From: Zychaea mexicana
Lineage: Eukaryota; Mucoromycota; Mucoromycetes; Mucorales; Lichtheimiaceae
Length of the DNA: 64,000 bases
Assembly (NCBI RefSeq): GCF_025766255.1
Contig: NW_026516672.1
Location: 496,001-560,000 of the forward strand
Direction: 5' to 3'
Shown piece by piece: positions 32,825-43,828 of this stretch (its first letter is position 1; each line of letters opens with the position of its first letter). The notes beneath the pieces are model-generated. The model was not told the origin of the DNA, made no database searches, and saw only the letters and a list, made by a program, of their open reading frames with translations. Made by a program: the position numbers and the translations under genes.

Positions 32825-33448
32825 CTAGGCAATGACTTGTTGAATAGCTGGACTACGTCCTTCTTCAGCCCCTTCATCCACCACTACCACCTCTTCCTCT
32901 TCATCATCACCACACTGTTGATGTTCTTGTCGCTTGTGTTCTTCTACTCCATGTGCCTCTTCCTCTTCTGCCTCTTCCTCCTCCAAAGCAAGAGCTAAGC
33001 TCAATGCAGCCTCCATATCATCCTCGCCATCATCATCATCATCATCATAACCGGCAGTAGCCAGCTGTTCTTCGAGTGTTTCGAGGTCCAGTTCACCGTC
33101 TGCTTCACAACGTGCAAGCAGGTCATCGAACCAAGATTCCAAACACCTTTCACTTTCATGTTTCATTTGTACAGCCTCTGTGTTTGTTTCATCCGCCGAT
33201 AATCGCTCGATTTGCAACATGAGTAACTTGAATGTTTCGAGCAGTTCGGCACTGATTTCACCTGACGACGGTGTTGACTTGATCTCGGCCAAAACTTGTG
33301 TCAATTCTGTCAGTAAGTCATTGTTGTCATTGTTGTTTGCGCGCGCTCGTTTTGGACTTGGAGGCTGAGCAGCAGCAACAGCAGCAGTAGAACTAGATTC
33401 CACGAGCGAGGGCGACAAGCTTCGTTTCTTGGAGGGCTGGGTTGTCAT
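32825..33448 (-). CDS. acidic protein, hypothetical
   Basis: A single-exon 207-residue frame starts MTTQPSKKRSLSPSLVESSS. Residues about 25-45 include a short basic stretch (SPKRARA) that could be a nuclear localisation signal. A Leu-rich helical centre follows (DLLTELTQVLAEI, LLETFKLLMLQIERL). The second half is strongly acidic, with long Asp and Glu runs. No enzyme motif. Composition suggests a nuclear adaptor or chaperone-like protein, but no family is recognised. Codon use and uninterrupted length, with a clean AT-rich upstream region, support it as real. Confidence 0.65.
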   Translation of the reverse strand: MTTQPSKKRSLSPSLVESSSTAAVAAAQPPSPKRARANNNDNNDLLTELTQVLAEIKSTPSSGEISAELLETFKLLMLQIERLSADETNTEAVQMKHESERCLESWFDDLLARCEADGELDLETLEEQLATAGYDDDDDDGEDDMEAALSLALALEEEEAEEEEAHGVEEHKRQEHQQCGDDEEEEVVVVDEGAEEGRSPAIQQVIA

Positions 33449-34048
33449 GGCGGTGTGTAGTAGTTGTGACAGTGATCGATAAGGGTAAGTGCCCTTGTAT
33501 ATGATGACGAAAGGGTGGTTTTTGTTGTTGTTGTTGTCAGCTATGCAATAAAAAAGGGAATGTTCTGTGTCTTGTATGCAGAAACCCTTTTCTTGGTATG
33601 CGTAAGTGGTGGTGCTTTTGGTGTGAGAAAGAAAAAAGCTGTTTAGTCAGGTCGACCCCGGCCGGCTTGATTAAAAAGCAGCGGGGCACTCGGATCATGC
33701 GACGAGGATTGTCAGTCAGGAACGCCCGGCTTGAATGCTATATTTAAAATAGCAGTATTTCTTTTCCATTCAAAAAATCAAGCTTATTTCATACAAGCAA
33801 AAGGCGTAACTGCAGCTACTTTGACGCTAAGCTTGTCTCTAGCTCTTTTTACATTATTGTGATGGCTGCCAATGTCCTTTCTAATTCCTCTCACGCTTTT
33901 GGGCCACACAATAGCCTTCAAGGATGCTATCCGTTCCCAACGCCATTTTTACTTTGTGTGACGTGTAATTGATGCCAGATTCACTTTGATATATCCCCAT
34001 ATACTGGTTGCTGTCGTTTACCCAGTTCAGCTCCAGCCGTCCTGCGAA

Positions 34049-35671
34049 ATGGTATGTAAAGAAACAGATCTCACCCTGCTTTTAATTAAAATAAACATGA
34101 CTATTTGGACTTGATAACTAATAAAGATCTGACTACTACCTACTACCACAACTACAACCATCATCAGTCTGTGTTACTAGAAACCTCGCTAGGCGATATT
34201 GTCATTGATCTGTATACAGAAGAATGTCCCAAAACCACACTCAATTTTCTCAAACTGTGCAAGATCAAGTACTACAACTTCTCGCCCTTTCATAATGTAC
34301 AAAAAGACTTTATGGCACAAACAGGCGATCCAACTGGCAAGGGCGATCAAAGCGAATCGGTATACGGAATCCTCGGCCAACAAAAATATTTCCCTGCAGA
34401 GATCAATCCAAAACTAAAACATAAGTCGCGTGGCACTGTGTCCATGGCCGTGGCACAGGATGCATCCATTGAAAGCGGAGGTGTCAGTGGAAGCCAATTC
34501 TTCATTACGTTGGGCGACAATCTCGATTACTTGGATGGCAAATATACCGTATTTGGCGAAGTGGCCGAAGGGTTCGACACGCTGGACAAAATGAACGAAG
34601 CTTATTGTGATCAACAAGGTCGACCGTTCCGTGATATCCGTATACGACACACAGTTGTTCTCGATGACCCGTTCCCGGATCCAGATGGGTTGCAAGTACC
34701 GGATGCATCGCCGGTACCGACCAAAGAACAGCTGGAGAATATGCGCATTGGTGAAGACGAGGATATTGAAGAACAAGGCGATCCGGAAGAGATTGAAAAG
34801 CGGCGGCTGGCACGTGAGGCAAAGGCACAGGCATTGACGTTGGAAATGGTGGGCGATCTACCGTTTGCAGAAGTCAAGCCGCCAGAGAATGTGCTTTTTG
34901 TATGCAAGTTGAACCCAGTGACACGAGACGAGGACCTCGAGTTGATTTTTTCACGGTTTGGTCGGATCTCTAGCTGTGAAATCATTCGCGATCGCCAGAC
35001 TGGTGATTCGCTCTCATATGCATTTATTGAATATGAGAACAAGGACGACGCAGAAGAGGTAAGAGCTTATTAACTGCTAAAAGGGAAATAACGGATGTAT
35101 TTCGTGGAGAGAAAAGCATTTGGCAGGTATAAGCGGTAGGGTATAAGTTTGCAAGAGACTGACGCTTATATATGTGACAATCAATTAGGCCTACTTTAAA
35201 ATGCAGTCTGTGCTGATTGATGATCGTCGTATTCACGTGGATTTTTCTCAATCGGTATCCAAGTTACATAAAGATTGGTTATCGTCTCGTTTCCGAGGCA
35301 ACGGCGAAGCGCTAGGTGGATTTGAAAAATTGGAAAAGAAAACGCGTTATCGTGAAGGTGAAGGACGGAATCGTGGTGACGATTATGACTTGGTTTTTGA
35401 ACATGACCGCAGAAAGAAACAAGACCGTGATGATGATAGCCGTCATCGTCGGGAGAATGATGACAAGGATCGAGGTAGAGGCGATGACAGATATCGAGAT
35501 GGTCGATCAGATCGACGATCTGATGACCGACACAGATCTTCGTTAGATCGGTCAAGATACCATGACAGGGGTTACCGTGACAGCAGAGATCATCATCGTA
35601 ATAGTAGTGGTAGAGATAGACGTCGATCAAGATCCGGCTCTCCAAGAGACCGACGTGATCGAAGGCGGTAA
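34049..35671 (+). CDS. PPIL4-type cyclophilin with RRM and RS-like tail
   Basis: A nuclear peptidyl-prolyl cis-trans isomerase of the PPIL4 group, linked to splicing. Domain order is diagnostic. Cyclophilin is at residues 1 to ~165 ([57 protein letters not shown]). A charged linker comes next. An RRM is at about 240-320 ([27 protein letters not shown]). The tail is Arg/Asp/Ser-rich and ends [12 protein letters not shown]. The best start is an ATG at 34049-34051 that is the entire coding part of exon 1. Its GTATGT donor follows at once and the CATCATCAG acceptor at 34167 yields [11 protein letters not shown], as in the family. Reading from the in-frame ATG at 34105 would add an unconserved Tyr/Asn/His-rich leader made from intron. 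With exons 34168-35058 and 35189-35671 the protein is 458 residues. Confidence 0.9.
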
Positions 35672-35773
35672 TGTTAATACATGTATAAAAAGGAAAATAA
35701 TTTTACAATTGAAAAGTACCATACGGAACAATCTCTTTTGTTTTTTTAACAAGACTATCTTATCATTAACAGT

Positions 35774-36961
35774 CTATGGTAAATTCCGTAGCTCATCCAC
35801 ATTCGAATAGGGTGGAGCTGCGACATTTGGTGTGTTTGCACTAGGTGATGATGATGATGCTGGTGGTGGCGGCTGACCTCTACTTTCTACAAGAGAATCA
35901 GGAACAGTATATAAGGGTATATTATCGTTTGGATGGTGCTGCTGCTGTTGTTGATGTTGTTGTTGTTGCTCTTGCTGTTGTCGAGTGAGCAACGAAACCC
36001 GGTGTGCTGCATAAAAGCTGGCGGTTGTTGTATACATAATCTGGAAAGAAAATGTAAAAAAAGACGACGTTATATTCAAATTACATGTTTTCAACAAGTT
36101 TTATAATTAACCAGCACTTACACACATCAGGAACTGAACGAAAAATCCGAGTATGCCCCATATCTGTGTAACTTCTCGCCTCATGTTGCAAAACGCATAT
36201 ATAAAATGATCTGACGGAATATTACCACCCAGATGTGGACCTAGAATCCGGTCGCCGCACTCTTTTTGAAGCCTTGCGCCGTAAATAAATATATTCATCG
36301 CTTTGAGGAGTTGATCAAGAAACGATAGAACAAAAAAGTAAATGCCAACTGGCCAATGACGTGCATCTGCAACTGGAAGCTTGTTCTAGTAACAAATGAT
36401 ATGTTAGTGAGTGACGCACATTGTTGCTTAGATAAGAGTAAAAAGGAAGCTAAATATCTTTACCGAAGTTACTGCAACTACATCAACTATTAATGAAACT
36501 AAAATCACAGAGCAGACTAGTATGTGGAAAATGTTTTCAGAATTTGAAGCGTTTTCCCCTCGATCTAAATTATGCATATTTGTTACTAGGGCATCACAAA
36601 ACCTTGGCACCATCAAATCCCCATGGAAGGAATTGTCTTACCGCTACCGATATCTCTTATGGACTTGTATAGACAGTGATAAGCAGTGATCTATCATATC
36701 GTATATTAAAAGTCAACACCTACACATTGAAAAACGTGACGTACATCTCTTTTTAAACGAATAAGTTATACACACTTGCTGGAAAAAGCTTTGCAGAAAC
36801 ATTAACCATTTGGTTAACGAGTTAATATCCCCAAATATATTCCGTCTTGGATGCTGTTGTTGCTGCCACTGCTGTTGACTTTGATGTTGCTGATGATGAT
36901 GGTGTGTGGATAAACGCGAAGTAGATGATCGTAACCACCGTTGGAAACGAGTTTCTGGCAT
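35774..36961 (-). CDS. multi-pass membrane protein (hypothetical)
   Basis: Minus-strand gene beginning MPETRFQRWLRSSTSRLSTH, followed by a His/Gln-rich stretch and NSLTKWLMFLQSFFQQ before the first donor at about 36775. Later exons encode hydrophobic segments: ENIFHILVCSVILVSLIVDV, HWPVGIYFFVLSFLDQLLKA, and TQIWGILGFFVQFLMC, then IMYTTTASFYAAHRVSLL. The C-terminal tail is Gln/His- and Pro/Ser-rich and ends VDELRNLP at 35774. Three to five membrane spans are likely. The second and third exons could not be placed with certainty, because candidate junctions near 36600-36710 do not all keep frame. No family recognised. Confidence 0.6.
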
Positions 36962-37460
36962 GCGTTAAAAGGGGGTTTTTTTGAGAAGAAGAGAAAAAGA
37001 AAAGAAAAGAAGACAACAAATATCCGCTTGAAAAGAATTTAAAAATGCGTTGTAATTTTGTCCATCATAATAACATGGCGTGGCTAATACATTTGCGTCA
37101 TATTACGCTGGTTTTTACCTTGTTTGTAGCCATCCACTATGGCAGCTGCACCTAGCAGCATCAGTGCTACACTAACATATCTCCTTGGAGGTACTGTACA
37201 AAGCTACATAAGCAGCAGCAGCAGCAGCATGAAATAGGTAATCTCAAGCACACAAGTAATATGATTGGATGGATGCATGATTTCAAACAAAAAGAGACAT
37301 CGCGTGGGTCTTTGTTCCCAACTCTGGTTAATAGACCGGAGAATCAGACCCAGTCTTTTTGCATTGCGCAGAGTCTGTTCGTATTTTTTTCTTGGTTCTG
37401 CTTATTCCCCTTCCTCTCTCGGTTTCTTCTACTACCACCTTCTTATTGACACATACATAT
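36962..37460. promoter_or_regulatory. divergent intergenic region with GCA repeat
   Basis: About 500 bp between two divergent genes, so it should hold both promoters. A GCA repeat of about six units lies near 37212-37230. A frame at 37261-37449 is not supported. No clear TATA box was singled out. Confidence 0.4.
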
Positions 37461-38637
37461 ATGGCCACTACTCCAGAAGTTAAATCCGAAAAGTATGTCC
37501 GAGGTGTGTCGTTTGACACAATGACCGATAAGGACTTGCCGGATTACTCGTTTACTTTACGAGGCAAGACGCCCGGCCATAAGCGGACACGCCGAACTCG
37601 TACATTCATGGTTGCCACCGACCTCGCCAACTACAGTGAATACGCTTTGACTTGGGCGAGCAATGTAACGTTTGTTCCCGAGAAATTGTACTTTAGCGTT
37701 GCAGATTGGAAAAATACTCATAACGGTGCGGGCTTCTTCTAATTATATAGGAAGTCATGGATGACGGCGATGAAATCATTGTATTACGTGTAGTGACGGT
37801 GGATATGAACGGTAATAACAGCTTTCAACCTATTTCTCGGTTAAGGAAAAGGCTAAAAGGATTTGTTAAGAAGCTCATAAAGAGAAAGAGTGCATATGCT
37901 GAAACTTCTCTTTGTCTTTCTGCTCCCAATCAGATAAAAGATCGAACTTGCAAGCACTCCTACAACATGAGGAGCAGCAGTCGAGGGAAAACGCTCATAA
38001 AGTGATGGAAAAGATCATGACTAACAGTGGCCCTGATAAAAAGGTATCATACGTAACTTGCATATCATTGGATATCTTGTTACTTCTTTTGTTGAGCGAA
38101 TTCTCACGTTACGTTAATGATAATTATAGATCAGTGTTATTATCGAGTTTGTCATTGGCAAAGTCCAAGAGACCATCCAGCACATGGTAGGTTTGAAGAA
38201 CGGTGGCCTTAAGTTTGGAATGGAAAGAGGGAAAAGAAGTCATTCAAATGCGACAACAAGGACTAATCTTTCTTTGTCTGTAATAATAACCGCAGATTTC
38301 GATGTATCAGCCCTCGCTTTTAATTGTTGGCACACGTGGTTTGTCCGAATTCAAGGGCATGCTCTTGGGAAGCGTCTCCAAGTACTGTCTCCAACACTCG
38401 CCTGTGCCAGTTGCTGTCGTTCGTCCCGATGACAAAATCAAAAAGTATAAGGGCAAGAAGGGTAGATTTGGATTGAAGCGATTGGGAGGCAGCAACACAA
38501 GCGAATCCTCGAGTAGTGATGAAGAGCAACAGACACGTGCTGTGGATAAAAAATTCAATCGTCTCTCACTTATTGAAAGATATGGTCGCCGTTCTCGCTC
38601 TCCGTCGCCTGCCCCTAGTAAATCCTCGTCGAAGTAG
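37461..38637 (+). CDS. universal stress protein (UspA) family protein
   Basis: Five exons (about 37461-37664, 37751-37811, 37934-38043, 38130-38186, 38296-38637) encode 257 residues, starting MATTPEVKSEKYVRGVSF. The UspA fold is clear: MVATDLANYSEYALTWAS at the first strand and helix, EVMDDGDEIIVLRVVTVD, a helix with ALLQHEEQQSRENAHKVMEK, VIIEFVIGKVQETIQHM, and the nucleotide-binding end LIVGTRGLSEFKGMLLGSVS followed by HSPVPVAVVRP. The G-x2-G-x9-G-S pattern (GTRG...LLGSVS) suggests ATP binding. A basic, Ser-rich tail of about 70 residues (RYGRRSRSPSPAPSKSSSK) extends past the domain, as in many fungal USPs. Frame is kept at every junction. Confidence 0.9.
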
Positions 38638-39916
38638 AGAAATCAACATAACATTACTACGCACGCTACGACCGAGGCCTATCCTCTTCCCACACACATA
38701 CACACACGCACTATGCAACACTCCCACTTTCAACCATTTTCTCTCTCTTTCCTGTATATCTATCTTACATGCTATTACATAAAATGTACCCTTTATTCTG
38801 TTCTCAACTTCTGCCAACTGCATAATTTAGTAAGAGTATGTATCTAACATCAGCTATCGGTCTCTTCAATGAGTTTCAATTGCGAGTTACTGCTCTCTTC
38901 CAGTTGCATACTCATGTGATCATGCATTTTTGACACACCGCACACAACATCTTATGCAAGCTATTATTTTACGCTGTTGACAACCCGAGATATATGTTTA
39001 GCTCGCAGTACACAGGTACACCATGTGGGTGTGCAAGCTGATCTTCCAATTGATATATATATTACCGATCAAATCCCAGCAGAAACACTGAGAACCGGCG
39101 CTGCTGCTCCTGGTCCTTTATTATCCTTTTATGGACAATTTTCTGTTTATTTCTGGGAAGATATGGGATGGCAGCTTCCTTTACTACAGCGTCGCGATAT
39201 GTAAGCGGGGAAGCCGTGTGACGAATTGCGCTGAGTAACCCATAATAACTTTGTTTGTCTAACACGACAGATAAGTGATGATCTACGTTGCCATTTTTGT
39301 CTCAAAGCAGACAGTACATTGCTTGTCAACGAACTGGTAGATCAGTTTTAAAAGAAACGATCCCGTCTTCTTCAAACATATATCTGTTTGTTTCAAAATA
39401 ACTCCTTATTTCCAGACGACGTGACTGGCTCCTTGGAGGCGCGGGTCACTCTCAGTGATCGACCTGGACTCTACCGATAGACACGCAGATACACCGTATG
39501 AAGATTATCTTTAAGAAACAGTGAAACAGTTTTGAGACTTCTGGTCGCCGCCTCTTGTTGGGAACTGTCTAGACCTCAAGCGGAAAACAGAACGAGGAGC
39601 TAGTTATATCCGGCTTAGCCATAGAGGAGTATAGTGCTGCATTGACGTAAACTTAATGCTCTTATCCGCGTTTTCTTGCATCAATCGTGTTGAATGACAG
39701 TGACGTTGCTACTTCTACCTCTTGTACGTTTGATTATTGTAAACAGTTCACCAGCAAAAAAAAATTGGATATCTAGAACTTATGGCTATGAAACCATGCA
39801 TGTTTCACTGACTTCAAGGAAGAGCAGCATCACACAATAGGCAATCTGTACCTTTATCAGGCACCGTTGACGTGCCTCCGACGGAACAACGGGCGGTTGT
39901 GGGCAAAGTTAGAAGG
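38638..39916. other. 1.3-kb stretch without a firm gene
   Basis: A plus-strand frame at 38977-39204 (ends GQFSVYFWEDMGWQLPLLQR) and a following segment with RCHFCLKADSTLLVNELVDQF look like remains of coding DNA but are broken by stops and match no family I know. The first ~180 bp are the 3' flank of the USP gene. Confidence 0.35.
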
Positions 39917-39923
39917 TATAAAA
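39917..39923 (+). promoter_or_regulatory. TATA box of the thaumatin-like gene
   Basis: TATAAAA 72 bp upstream of the chosen start codon at 39995. Its position rules out the longer upstream start at 39872 and fits a strongly expressed secreted-protein gene. Confidence 0.65.
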
Positions 39924-39994
39924 GAGACAACTTCTACATTCTCCTTCACTATTACTATCACATATTTTTCATATTCTGCTCACCAACTACGATA

Positions 39995-40663
39995 ATGCTG
40001 AACATCATCAAGACCGTGTCCCTCCTTGCTCTCGCTGGTGCTACCTTGGCTGCTCCTGCATCTTCCTCTAGCGGCGATGTCACCGTTACCATCAAGAACA
40101 GCTGCAGCAAAAATTTGCACATATACAAGCTTACCAACGGTGGTGGTGCCAAGGAATCTCAAGATGTTTCTGCTGGTTCTTCCTACGATTTCAAGATCGA
40201 CTCCAACTGGGCTGGTCGTTTCTGGGGCTGCCGTGATGGTGAATCCAACTGCGACCAATATGGCTCTGCTGTTTCTCTTGCCGAATTCTTGTTCAAGGGC
40301 TACGAAGGTAGTGACTTTTACGATATCTCATTTGTCGACGGTTTCAACATCCCCATGAGCATTAAGCCCAATGGAAAGTCTGGTGATGGTTACGACTGCG
40401 GTGCTCCTACCTGTTCGTCTTTACCTTCGTGCCCTAAGGACCTTCAGGCCGAAAATGGTGCCTGCAAGAGTGCCTGTGCTGCTTTTGGTACTGATGAATA
40501 CTGCTGCACTGGCGACTACAACGATCCCAAGAAGTGCAAGGCTAGTAAATACGCGGATGTTTTCAAGGCTGGTTGTCCTGATGCTTACAGCTATGCGTAC
40601 GACGATGCCAAGAGCACTTATGGTTGTAAGGCCAACGAGTACACTGTTACCTTCTGCCCTTAA
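39995..40663 (+). CDS. thaumatin-like secreted protein
   Basis: Single-exon gene of 222 residues. A signal peptide (MLNIIKTVSLLALAGATLAA, cleavage near residue 20-25) is followed by the thaumatin fold: VTVTIKNSCSKNLHIYKL, AGSSYDFKIDSNWAGRFWGC, SLAEFLFKGYEGSDFYDISF, VDGFNIPMSIKP. A Cys-rich second half has CGAPTCSSLPSCPKDL and EYCCTGDYNDPKKC, ending NEYTVTFCP. About 16 cysteines are present, as expected for the disulphide-rich family. The acidic-cleft residues of the family appear in the WGCRDGESNCD and FYDISFVDG segments. Fungal members are often cell-wall or extracellular proteins with possible glucanase action; no activity can be claimed. An in-frame ATG lies 123 bp upstream but before the TATA box. 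Confidence 0.9.
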   Translation: MLNIIKTVSLLALAGATLAAPASSSSGDVTVTIKNSCSKNLHIYKLTNGGGAKESQDVSAGSSYDFKIDSNWAGRFWGCRDGESNCDQYGSAVSLAEFLFKGYEGSDFYDISFVDGFNIPMSIKPNGKSGDGYDCGAPTCSSLPSCPKDLQAENGACKSACAAFGTDEYCCTGDYNDPKKCKASKYADVFKAGCPDAYSYAYDDAKSTYGCKANEYTVTFCP

Positions 40664-43600
40664 TTTTTATTCTACCTATTTACGAAACAGACTTTAGTGT
40701 AGTATAACATACCCATTATTCATCATATTATTTCCATCAGCTCTACTACTTAACAAAAATTATGATACTGTATTAAAATATAGCAGCTGGTCTGCGTGTT
40801 CATACAATCAACAATCGATTAAATAATTTCAAATAACGGCCTTAAATTGGATAATGCTTTACAGCGAAAATTTGATTAGAGGGAGATATGTATAAGCCTG
40901 TACGAGACATGATGATGGAGATACCCATACAGCCCCCCGGTTAGAAAGCAGACAATTTTCTGGGGGAACAGAGGCTAAGAAGTAAACATGACGGCATGCA
41001 CATGTCAATGTCAGAAATTCATAAAAGAAATGATATACTACAAGCTGAAAAATCAATGTAAAAAAAGATTTAGGACGAAGAGCATTATGATATTGTTCCT
41101 GTTCAGTATGGCCGGAAAAATGTGAGCTCAGGGAGATAACAAAATGTGGTTGATTAGGCCGTTAAACGGCAGTAGTCCTTTCTCCAAATGAATTTATTAT
41201 CATCAAGAAGGTACAAAGTTTTCAATAAGAGTGTCTCATGTAGCCCATACACGCCTGTACTGTAACATTTCGATGAAAAGTAACCATATCATTTTGACAC
41301 GTAGAGTCAACCCGTATCTATTTCACATCCGTTAGTTATCTTTATTTCAGCCCTCAGTGTTTCCACACGAAATCTGGGAAACTATGCTCTGAAATTAACG
41401 AGGGTCTGGCTGTACATTCTTTCGCTTATTTTTCTCTTCTCTCGGAAAGTAACGCTTATACACGGACTCCATCCACCACCAACAGCAAGAAAAACTAATC
41501 TCGTCTTTTTTATAATTCCATACTCATATAAACCCTGTATACATGACTTATAGTGTGTTTCTGTCATCTACCATGTATGTATCAAATGTCAGCCATGTTC
41601 AGTGATCAAGCAAAGGTTGAAGCCCATGGACATGGCTATAAAATTAAGTAAATGGTGAGTAAAAAATTGAGGCAACAAATAAAGACTTAGCATAGGCGAT
41701 GTTTATTATTACGTAACGAAATATAGTTAGAGGCCAGACGCAACTGCATTCATCCATCTACCAATCACTTTTCCTCTTATGAAGAGCCTTTTTTCCCAGA
41801 GACGACATATCACAAGTGTAATTCATCTGTATTTTGAAGTCACGGTACTGTTGGTTGTTCTCCATGAACAATTATAAGACATCGCTTTATGATACGGTGT
41901 TGTATCATGCTGAAAGTCTGTCGAGAAATTAAGTTAGAACATCGTATAACACCTTTATCTTTTAACACGAAAAGATATTAGAGATATAACTGTCTTAAAT
42001 GCTGAGATTATACTACGTTTGGGGGTGTTGTATAGTATAGTCTATGGTGTACCCTTATCTTGAAGAATTAAACCCCCCCCCACCAAAAAAAAGCAGATGT
42101 GGTACCACTCTTCTGCGTAATGTGTCCAGTGGTTCATTGTGTGTCTTCCGAGGATCGGTATGTGTTAAGAAAAACTGCTGCTGCATCCAGCATGTAATTA
42201 GCATTGTATGAACGATAAGTACAGTAATGGAAAACTTGCTTTTCTCATCCTTTTTGCCAGACTATAGTCGAGGAACTCACATTTAAAGGTGTCCATGTTC
42301 AAGTATCATCGTTTCCTCATGATTGAGCTCTCACCTAAAATAAAGTGACGACGGAATGTATATCATCTATTTCCATTGAAATGGGGGTGGGGTGGTTCAT
42401 CGTTGTTTGCTGTGCCATAAAATCGACGGACAGAGTGCATCGCTCAACGCTGATCGGAAAACTCTCGAAAATGCGATTTTTCCCGAAAGAACATCTTCTT
42501 TTGATCTTCGATTACACCAATTAACTGGCTTACTGGATATGAACTCTTGTAAGCAGAATTCGCTAGCGTAATCTTGTACCTCACGGAAAAATGCAACCAA
42601 GTCGAACAGCAAAAGATAGTTTGTCGACTGATGATAGTCATATAATAGTGGATCGCTGATATGTAGAATAACATCTGAAAGAGATACGGCGAATATCGAA
42701 TTCCGCATTGTTTTGCATGTTATTATACACTAAGAAATGGTCCGCTTTTCTTTAGCTGTCCAATAAAGTGCTTTTTCCTTCATGAACGAAGGCATGATGA
42801 TTTTCATCAGTTTGATGGTCATTCAAACGCAGCTTCTTGACAGCCAACGGAGTATTCCTTGCTTGAAACCCTGCCTTCATTATGTTTATTATGCTTTTAC
42901 TTATACTGCCACTCTATTGTTCTCTAACGCGATCTTTCTTACGAGGTGTGTGAACCTTTCCTCTCTGGCTATGTACCCACGAGTTTAAAAGTCACTGCCA
43001 GCATATCTAAAAAGATTAAGCTTGGATACAAGAAGTTTTTTTTTGCGACCGAACACGGTGGAGATAAGTCCCCTTCCACCGTGTAAAACTCTAAACATAC
43101 CTATAAAAAATACGTATACTTTATAGCAATAACCAAAAGAGAATAGGAAAAGTGCGCCAAGTGACGATGTACAAAGGCGACACAGTACATAAGAGTGAAA
43201 AACTAGATAACAGCGACAAACCGAGTGGAGTCTTTTTCTTTTCCTGCTGGCTTTTCTTCATTTTGAAGCGTATATCACCTTATGGTAACCGAGTACTACA
43301 CTTTGGCTGCCACTTAATGCAAGGGGTGTGTATATTTGACAGCACCCAAAAAGAAAGATAACGATGTGTATGATTACTGTATACAATTCATGTAACGGGA
43401 AAAGGCATATCAAACTTTGATTTGTCTACAATCTCTACTGGGAAAGAAAGATAGAACACGCGAATCAGAAGGAAAAGGAAATTCCTTCTCTTGCATTAGA
43501 TAAAATCCCACCCCTTATCAATAAAAATGAGGGCATACAACCTCCCAATCGGTATAAGATAGTTGAGAACATGCTTTCCCAGCGTCCGCCATCGTGAGAG

Positions 43601-43828
43601 ATAAACGATATCTTTTTCAGCTTTCTCGTGACCATGGCTTACACACCATTCTCATATGAAGCTGCTGAGTGTGAGCCTGTATATAAAGGCTGGATCGTTC
43701 AACTGCTTGTCATTAGATCAAACATTGAAGCAGAGAAATCCTACACTTACTATTATACCGTCTCCTCTGCTGCTACCTCTCATACACATTTATAAATACC
43801 ACCGTCTAGTAAATCTCATAAGCCAGAA
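40664..43828. other. 3.2-kb stretch with no supported gene
   Basis: The longest frame is on minus at 42397-42708 (103 codons, begins MRNSIFAVSLSDVILHISDP). It reads protein-like but has no motif and no obvious partner exons. The rest is AT-rich with many stops. The segment just before 43829 is the likely promoter of the transporter gene. No tRNA or known repeat was seen. Confidence 0.4.

Noticed and set aside
34414..35042. Antisense frames opposite the cyclophilin gene
   Set aside because: Shadows of the sense coding region without motifs of their own.
39872..39994. Upstream start extending the thaumatin-like protein by 41 residues
   Set aside because: It lies upstream of the TATA box and would bury the signal peptide.
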